Positions 5,416 to 10,696 of a stretch of DNA of 10,696 nucleotides are shown here, one piece after another. Position numbers and translations under genes: made by a program. The notes under the pieces were generated by a model that ran no database searches, had not been told where the DNA came from, and was given only the letters and a program-made list of their open reading frames with translations. Source of the stretch: Microbacteriaceae bacterium (GTDB lineage Bacteria > Actinomycetota > Actinomycetes > Actinomycetales > Microbacteriaceae). Location of the stretch: NCBI GenBank assembly GCA_009925875.1, contig RFQD01000032.1, positions 1-10,696 of the forward strand, given 5' to 3'. Positions within the stretch are counted from its first letter, which is position 1. The number at the start of each line of letters is the position of its first letter.

Positions 5416-7995
5416 GTGGCCAGAAACCTCAGTCTTCGCAGGTGGCGTGATGCCCGCAAGCGCGTCCTGGCGGTTGCTTTAGCGGCTGTCGTTGTCGCGG
5501 TAGGTATCAGCGTTCCCAGCGAATCGAGCTCGCAGGCAGCGACCTTCCAGACCTACGTGACTCCTCGACTTCAAGTCAACGGCGACGCTCCCAAAATTCT
5601 TGGAACACCAAAGGTCGGTCAAACGCTCACCGCGCAATTGACAAACTGGACGATTGGTTCGACTTTTGTGTACACGTGGGCCAGAGGCGCGTGCAGTGCC
5701 ATCCCGGGCCAAGTCGTCGGCCCGTACACCACCGTGGCGACGGGAAGTCAATTCGTCACATACAAGCCAACGGCGACAGACCGCGGAAAGTGTTTCGTTC
5801 TTCGCGTTGACGTCTCCAAGACGGGCTATGACTCGAATTGGAAGGTGAGTTCGGCCACGACGATGGTCATGCAAGACTTCACGACGGTGCCGACCCCAGC
5901 CATTTCGGGCATCCCGCAGGTCGGTCAGACTCTTACTGCCGACCCTTTGACGTGGGTTCCTGCCGCCACTCCGTCCTTTGCGTGGTATGCCGACTCTGTG
6001 GTCATTTCAGGCCAAACGGCAAACTCGCTCTTTGTCGCGGCAGAGTATGTGGGTAAGACGATTTCTGTTGTCGTAACCGGTCGCGGCGTGGGTCTGACCG
6101 ACACCCCGAGCTCATCGCGTGCCACTGCTCGGGTTACCTATGGTCCGGTGCCCACGACGGCTATCCCGACGATCGAGGGAACGGCGGCGTCTGGTCAAAC
6201 GCTCACTGCTAATCCGGGAACGTGGTCGCCCGGCACGTTCTTCGGTTATCAGTGGTATCAGCAGCCTGTCATGTTTGGAATTCCGACGGGAATTCCCGTC
6301 GCGATCAAGGACGCGACACGGTCAACACTGTTTGTCACGAGCACACTGGTCGGGTATGCACTTTCGGTGCGCGTCACGGGCGCCAAGTACCAATACCTGG
6401 AAGTGACGAGAGCGAGTAATCCGACGGAACGCATCATCAAGGGCGATTTCAGTGTCTCGGCAAACCCCACCATCAGTGGCAGACCGGTTGTTGGAGCAAC
6501 CCTGACGGTGGATCCGAAAATCTGGTCCCCTACGCAGTACTACTTCAGCTACTCGTGGTCGCGCGGCTCGACGGCATTCATGAATTCGAGTGTGCCGGAT
6601 TACACCGTTCAAGCGGCCGATCTGGGAAAGACGTTGACCGTTGCGGTAACCGGCAAGAACTCCAACGTCAATGACAAAACGACCTATGCGTCCATTACGA
6701 TTTTGGGTTCGTTTACGACCACGACGGCGCCGTCAATCGCATCCACTCCGGCCCCCAACGTGGGGAATACGCTCATTGGACTCCCTGGATCCTGGACGCC
6801 CGCTTCGACGCAGTTCACGTATCGATGGCTAGTGGACGGAGTACCAGTTCCGAATGCACAAGGCACATCGCTCACGCTGACTCCCGACATGCTTTATAAA
6901 AATGTCGACTTTGAGGTCACGCCGGTACTCAGTGGATACTTCAGTGAACCTCGAAAGGCACGAGCGTATGTGCGTGAGCCGCTCAGCACCATTGAGGCTG
7001 GCGGAGATCATTCCTGCGCACTCACGAGCCTCGGAGCCGTCAAGTGTTGGGGGCTGAACTCGTCGGGTCAGCTCGGCGACGGAACGAGGACGAATAGAGA
7101 CACGCCGACGCCGGTTACTGACTTGACGTCCAATGTCGCCGTCGTGTCAGCGGGAGAAGCGCACACGTGCGCCGTGACCGTCTCGGGTGCCGCCTATTGC
7201 TGGGGTTCTAACGCCAATGGTCAACTGGGAGACGGAACACAATCCGATCGAGTGTCACCCGTGCAGGTGAGTGGACTCGGATCCGGTGTTGTGTCGATTT
7301 CCGCCGGCTCACAATCGACCTGCGCCCTTCTGACCGGAGGCTCTGTGATGTGTTGGGGCGAAAACCGATACGGGCAGATCGGGGACGCAACGACGACCAT
7401 GAGGACGATTCCCACTCAAGTTGTCGGTCTGACGTCCGGCGCAAAGTCCGTCAGCGTCGGTGGGTCGTTTGCCTGTGCAATTACCTCGGGTGACGCGGTG
7501 TGGTGCTGGGGTGTCAATACGGTTGGGCAACTCGGAAGCTCGGCGGGGCAACTCGTTTATGGAACTCTGCAGCAGTCCACGCCGTCTCAGGCGACGGGAC
7601 TTTCCTCCGGAATCCGGGCGATTTCTGCCGGCGCTTCGAGCGCGTGTGCGGTCAATGCCACCGGTGGGGCATTGTGCTGGGGTTACAACAGCTATGGGAC
7701 AGTGGGCGATTCAACCTTCGTGACGAGAAATGCACCGACGCCGGTCACCGGACTCGCCTCGGGCGTGAGTCGTGTTTCTGTCGGTGATGGAGTCTCGTGT
7801 GCCACCCAGCAAGCGGGGACGGTCACCTGTTGGGGACTGAAGCAAGGCGCGGGCGGTGCGAACGCGTCAGCGCCGAGCACGACCGTGTGGGGAACGAGTT
7901 CCTATTTGGGGTTGAGCACGGGCTCGAATTTCACGTGCGTCATCACGTCCGCGTCATGGCACGTGTGTCGGGGAACTAATTCCTACGTCAAGTGA
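5416..7995 (+). CDS. Secreted Ig-like repeat and RCC1 beta-propeller protein
   Basis: A predicted exported protein of 859 residues with no known enzymatic role; such proteins are assumed to bind partners or ligands at the cell surface. Residues 1-42 form a long signal peptide: an arginine-rich start, a hydrophobic core at 17-33, and a likely cut after QAA (40-42). About five Ig-like modules follow (about 58-524), each with a VGQTLTA-type strand, a W before a YxW pair, and GKTLTVxVTG-type ending. Seven RCC1-type blades occupy about 525-859, each built on C-x9-C-W-G then GQLGDGT and a PxxV segment; blade 6 is degenerate and blade 7 stops after the CxxxxxxxxxC-R-G part. There is no LPxTG motif or C-terminal helix, so it is released or held non-covalently. 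The GTG at 5416 has a modest GGGAA upstream; a TTG at 5398 would add six residues. Confidence 0.85.
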   Translation: MARNLSLRRWRDARKRVLAVALAAVVVAVGISVPSESSSQAATFQTYVTPRLQVNGDAPKILGTPKVGQTLTAQLTNWTIGSTFVYTWARGACSAIPGQVVGPYTTVATGSQFVTYKPTATDRGKCFVLRVDVSKTGYDSNWKVSSATTMVMQDFTTVPTPAISGIPQVGQTLTADPLTWVPAATPSFAWYADSVVISGQTANSLFVAAEYVGKTISVVVTGRGVGLTDTPSSSRATARVTYGPVPTTAIPTIEGTAASGQTLTANPGTWSPGTFFGYQWYQQPVMFGIPTGIPVAIKDATRSTLFVTSTLVGYALSVRVTGAKYQYLEVTRASNPTERIIKGDFSVSANPTISGRPVVGATLTVDPKIWSPTQYYFSYSWSRGSTAFMNSSVPDYTVQAADLGKTLTVAVTGKNSNVNDKTTYASITILGSFTTTTAPSIASTPAPNVGNTLIGLPGSWTPASTQFTYRWLVDGVPVPNAQGTSLTLTPDMLYKNVDFEVTPVLSGYFSEPRKARAYVREPLSTIEAGGDHSCALTSLGAVKCWGLNSSGQLGDGTRTNRDTPTPVTDLTSNVAVVSAGEAHTCAVTVSGAAYCWGSNANGQLGDGTQSDRVSPVQVSGLGSGVVSISAGSQSTCALLTGGSVMCWGENRYGQIGDATTTMRTIPTQVVGLTSGAKSVSVGGSFACAITSGDAVWCWGVNTVGQLGSSAGQLVYGTLQQSTPSQATGLSSGIRAISAGASSACAVNATGGALCWGYNSYGTVGDSTFVTRNAPTPVTGLASGVSRVSVGDGVSCATQQAGTVTCWGLKQGAGGANASAPSTTVWGTSSYLGLSTGSNFTCVITSASWHVCRGTNSYVK

Positions 7996-8015
7996 GAATG
8001 GTTGTCCGAAGGCGA

Positions 8016-9683
8016 CTACCACTCCCCGAGAATCGCCTTCCGAAGTGTGTCGAGACCGGTGCCGCCAATATCCAACACACGTTTGTGCCACTTCTTGAGC
8101 TCGAATGATTCGCCCTCTCGACGCTCGCACTCGCGACGCAGCTCCTCCCAGATGCGCTGACCAATCTTGTAGGAGGGAGCCTGTCCCGGCCAGCCGAGGT
8201 ACCGAGTCACCTCGAACCGAATGAATTCTTCGTCGAGGAGCACGTTGCTGCGCATGAACTCGAGGGCATAGTCGGCATCCCAAACTCCGCGTCCATCGGG
8301 ACGTTGTTTGCCCAGGTGCACCCCGATATCGAGGACCACACGGGCGGCGCGCATGCGCTGACCATCCAGCATGCCGAATCGGTCACCGTCGTCGTCGAGA
8401 TAGCCGAGCTCTGCCATGAGGCGTTCGGCATAAAGGGCCCACCCCTCCGCATGTCCGCTCGACCCGGCCAGCTGGCGACGCCACGTGTTCAGCTGCGATG
8501 CGTTGTAGACCGCTTGGGAAATCTGCAGATGATGACCCGGCACACCCTCGTGATACACGGTCGTTGTTTCGCGCCACGTGTCGAACTCGGTGACACCCTC
8601 CGGCACGCTCCACCACATGCGCCCGGCGCGCGCGAAGTCATCGCTCGGACCCGTGTAGTAAATCCCGCCGTCTTTGGTGGGGGCAATTCGACATTCGAGT
8701 TTGCGCATCTCGACCGGGATATCGAAGTGTGTCCCGTCGAGGTCGCGAATCGCCGTATCGGAGAGGTCTTGCATCCACGCCTGTAGCGCATCCGTCCCAT
8801 GAATTTTTCGTGAGGAGTCCGTGGCCAGAAATGCGACCGCGTCGGCAACGCTGCCTCCACAAAGACGGGCAGCGATTCTCTCCTGTTCGTCGGTCATGCG
8901 CGCGAGCTCGTCGAGACCCCACTCGTAGGTTTCATCCAGGTCGACGGTCGCGCCAAGGAACCGACGCGAGTGGAGTTGGTAAAGGTCTCGGCCGACACCG
9001 TCGCGATCGTGCGAGGCGGGGGCAAGTTCGTCGCGAAGGAAAGCCGCGAAGTCGGAGTAGGCGACTCGGGCCTCGTCGGCGTTCGTGCGAAGTTTCGTGC
9101 GCAACGAAACCGGCAGATTTTCAGGGGCGGTGTCGCCCGCCAAGGTCACGAAGAAGCCCGTGTCGCTCGCATGTCGCTCCGCTTGGGCGATCACCTCGTC
9201 AATTTGACGGCGAGCGGGAACATGCCCCTCACGAATCCCTTGGCGCAAGGTTTCGCGATAACCCTGTAGCGCGTCGTCGAGGTTGCCGAGCTTCGTGGCG
9301 ATGGCATCCCAGTCGCTCTCGCTCTCGCTCGGCATGAGGTCGTAGACGTCCCGCAATGCTTGCGCGGGTGAGGCGATGTTATTGAGGTCGCGCAAATGCC
9401 ACCCCGCGGCGCTGGTCTCCAGTGCGAGTCGAAGTTCGGCACTGAGATCCGCCTGGGTAACTCGATCGACATCGTCGAGCGCCGTTGCCGACTCGAGTCG
9501 TGAAAGGGTCAGTTGTGCCGCGGCAATCCAGGCCGCGTGCCCGTCGGGAGAAAGATCGCCATAGCCCGTGACGTCACCCTCACGACCGAGCCACACGCGG
9601 TAGTCCGGATCGAGCTCGCAGAGGGTATCCACCCACTCTTCCGCGATTCGATCGAGTTCGGTTGGTTGCCTTGGCTCGGTCAT
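8016..9683 (-). CDS. DUF885 family metallopeptidase-like protein
   Basis: A 555-residue cytoplasmic protein of the DUF885 family, thought to be zinc peptidases but poorly characterised. The proposed metal site is intact: H378-E379-G-V-P-G-H384 in YHEGVPGHHLQ, and E413 in GHAEGWALYAE as the likely third ligand. The family signature TRYLGWPGQAPSYKIGQ is at about 493-509. There is no signal peptide. I choose the ATG at 9683, not the GTG at 9704, because TATGCT (9695 to 9690) lies 6 nt before it, giving a leaderless mRNA, and would fall inside the longer reading frame. The gene ends 20 bp from the RCC1 gene, facing it, and follows the sterol-reductase-like gene by 60 bp on the same strand, though its own promoter suggests separate control. 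Confidence 0.88.
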   Translation of the reverse strand: MTEPRQPTELDRIAEEWVDTLCELDPDYRVWLGREGDVTGYGDLSPDGHAAWIAAAQLTLSRLESATALDDVDRVTQADLSAELRLALETSAAGWHLRDLNNIASPAQALRDVYDLMPSESESDWDAIATKLGNLDDALQGYRETLRQGIREGHVPARRQIDEVIAQAERHASDTGFFVTLAGDTAPENLPVSLRTKLRTNADEARVAYSDFAAFLRDELAPASHDRDGVGRDLYQLHSRRFLGATVDLDETYEWGLDELARMTDEQERIAARLCGGSVADAVAFLATDSSRKIHGTDALQAWMQDLSDTAIRDLDGTHFDIPVEMRKLECRIAPTKDGGIYYTGPSDDFARAGRMWWSVPEGVTEFDTWRETTTVYHEGVPGHHLQISQAVYNASQLNTWRRQLAGSSGHAEGWALYAERLMAELGYLDDDGDRFGMLDGQRMRAARVVLDIGVHLGKQRPDGRGVWDADYALEFMRSNVLLDEEFIRFEVTRYLGWPGQAPSYKIGQRIWEELRRECERREGESFELKKWHKRVLDIGGTGLDTLRKAILGEW

Positions 9684-9689
9684 GATGTG

Positions 9690-9695
9690 AGCATA
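9690..9695 (-). promoter_or_regulatory. -10 box of the DUF885 gene, leaderless arrangement
   Basis: TATGCT on the minus strand (9695 to 9690), then six bases, then the ATG at 9683. The predicted start point is the A of the start codon, and no Shine-Dalgarno sequence is present. The geometry is the same as at radA. No clear -35 was found. Confidence 0.5.
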
Positions 9696-9743
9696 ATGAC
9701 CCACAGCCCAGCGCTACACCTGTCGGTTTGGTTCGGCTGACGA

Positions 9744-10696
9744 CTAGTAGATGCCGGGGATGATGCGGTACTTCACTTTTGCCGTGTATGCGCTCCACAG
9801 CGCGCCGTATTTTGCCGCGCAAATTTTCTCATCGTCGCGCTCGCGGGAGATGAAAAGCGCCACGTAGTAGAGCGGGTAGAGCCAGATCATCCAGATGCCG
9901 AAGTAGCCCGTCGCAGCCGCAATGGCCACGGCCTGGATGATCTCGCCGAGGTAGTTGATATGACGACTTGCGCCCCAGAAGCCGTTGACGAGCAGGGAGT
10001 GCTTTTCGTCGCTGAGGGCGAGCGGCGCGAGTCCTAAGAACGTGCGGTCGGGCGCGGTCTTGAATCGGAACTTCTGCATGTTTGCGCCACGCGTGAGCAC
10101 CCAGCCGCCGAAGAACAGGGCGCCCGTCAGCACGATCGCCCAGGTCGGCGTGCCGGGATTGGGGAGGTCTGCGGTGAACCACAACGAGACCGTATAGAAG
10201 TATGGGTAGAACGCGAGACAACCGAAGCCAAGTTTGAAGCCCACCCGTTCGGCAATGAAGTCATACGTCCACAGGTGCACGCGCTCGAAGATGAGGTACT
10301 CGAAGCAGAACCACGTGAGCATCGCGCAAGCGAGCAGGAAACCGGGGTTGATGTCCTTGACGTACGTGATCTGGTAGGCCGCAAAGGAGAGCACGTTGAG
10401 TTGCAACAACACCGCTCCGACGAGGTAAAGCCACACTTTCGCGTCGATGAAGCCGTTTCCCAGTTGCGGGTTTTTAGAACGCCCAAACCAATAGTCAGCC
10501 GCGAAGGATGCGCGCACGCGCGGTGCCCGAATCACGAGGTACAGCGAGTAAGCGAGACCAATGATGACCGCACCGATGAGGCCCCATCCACGTGTCTCGT
10601 AGAGCCAGACGTAGGGAACAAGATTCGTTGCGCCTAGCGCAAACCAGATGGCGATGCTTGCCACGAGCACAAAGATCCCGTTGATGCGGTAACGCA
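9744..10696 (-). CDS. ERG4/ERG24-type sterol reductase homologue, C-terminal part
   Basis: The gene enters from the right edge with the frame open (RYRINGIF is readable at the border), so about 317 residues are present of a family usually near 400-450. The family comprises membrane NADPH-dependent sterol C14, C24 and C7 reductases. Visible family marks, numbered from the internal GTG at 10670, are NPQLGN (67-72) followed by D76-A-K78, NMQKFRF (197-203), LLVNGFWGASRHINYLGEI (226-244), and the closing RERDDEKICAAKYG with W292, Y295 and YRIIPGIY (301-308). Several membrane segments occur, e.g. 31-47, 79-98, 109-126, 177-193 and 245-274. No sterol genes are adjacent, so the substrate is unknown; steroid, carotenoid or other isoprenoid double bonds are possible. 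The true start is outside the window. Confidence 0.8.
   Translation of the reverse strand, partial: RYRINGIFVLVASIAIWFALGATNLVPYVWLYETRGWGLIGAVIIGLAYSLYLVIRAPRVRASFAADYWFGRSKNPQLGNGFIDAKVWLYLVGAVLLQLNVLSFAAYQITYVKDINPGFLLACAMLTWFCFEYLIFERVHLWTYDFIAERVGFKLGFGCLAFYPYFYTVSLWFTADLPNPGTPTWAIVLTGALFFGGWVLTRGANMQKFRFKTAPDRTFLGLAPLALSDEKHSLLVNGFWGASRHINYLGEIIQAVAIAAATGYFGIWMIWLYPLYYVALFISRERDDEKICAAKYGALWSAYTAKVKYRIIPGIY

Noticed and set aside
8008..8040. Inverted repeat GAAGGCGA/TCGCCTTC between converging genes as a terminator
   Set aside because: It has only 8 bp with a 17-nt loop, no T run, and its right half lies in DUF885 coding sequence.
1..10696. Defence system, CRISPR array, prophage or insertion sequence
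   Set aside because: I looked for transposase, integrase, nuclease or toxin-antitoxin genes and regularly spaced repeats and found none; the genes are mostly housekeeping or conserved accessory types.

Overview
The window looks like ordinary chromosome from a moderately high-GC actinobacterium, most likely in or near Microbacteriaceae. This rests on protein style, frequent GTG starts, TANNNT-type -10 boxes, apparently leaderless genes, and a secreted Ig-like/RCC1 protein of a kind common in that group. The assignment is inference, because no marker gene is complete enough to place it firmly.

Layout. The left edge (1-83, minus) holds the first 27 codons of radA, which are easy to miss because they run off the window. 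Next come tRNA-Ser(CGA) with a strong terminator, a PAP2-type membrane phosphatase, a 14-helix DHA2-type MFS exporter, and a DUF429 protein starting 5 nt after it. A short single-helix membrane protein (minus) and a transglutaminase-like protein (plus) then diverge from a shared 108-bp gap. A muconolactone-isomerase-like small protein and tRNA-Arg(ACG) follow.

Behind tRNA-Arg lies a 370-bp gene-free stretch. It holds the tRNA terminator, a large bulged GC-rich hairpin, an exact 14-nt repeat of the tRNA 3' end, a second terminator, and a good promoter. That promoter reads into a large secreted protein with about five Ig-like modules and a seven-blade RCC1-type propeller. Two minus-strand genes converge on it: a DUF885 metallopeptidase-like protein and, at the right edge, the C-terminal ~317 residues of an ERG4/ERG24-type sterol reductase homologue.

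The genes do not form one pathway. Only MFS-DUF429 (coupled) and possibly PAP2-MFS look co-transcribed. I see no defence system, CRISPR array, insertion sequence or phage genes. The points most worth a second look are the sterol-reductase homologue in a bacterium, the tRNA-Arg downstream debris (a possible integration scar or decayed tRNA), the perfectly repeated cysteine pairs of the RCC1 propeller, and the recurrent -10 box placed 6-7 nt before radA, DUF885 and the mature tRNA-Ser.
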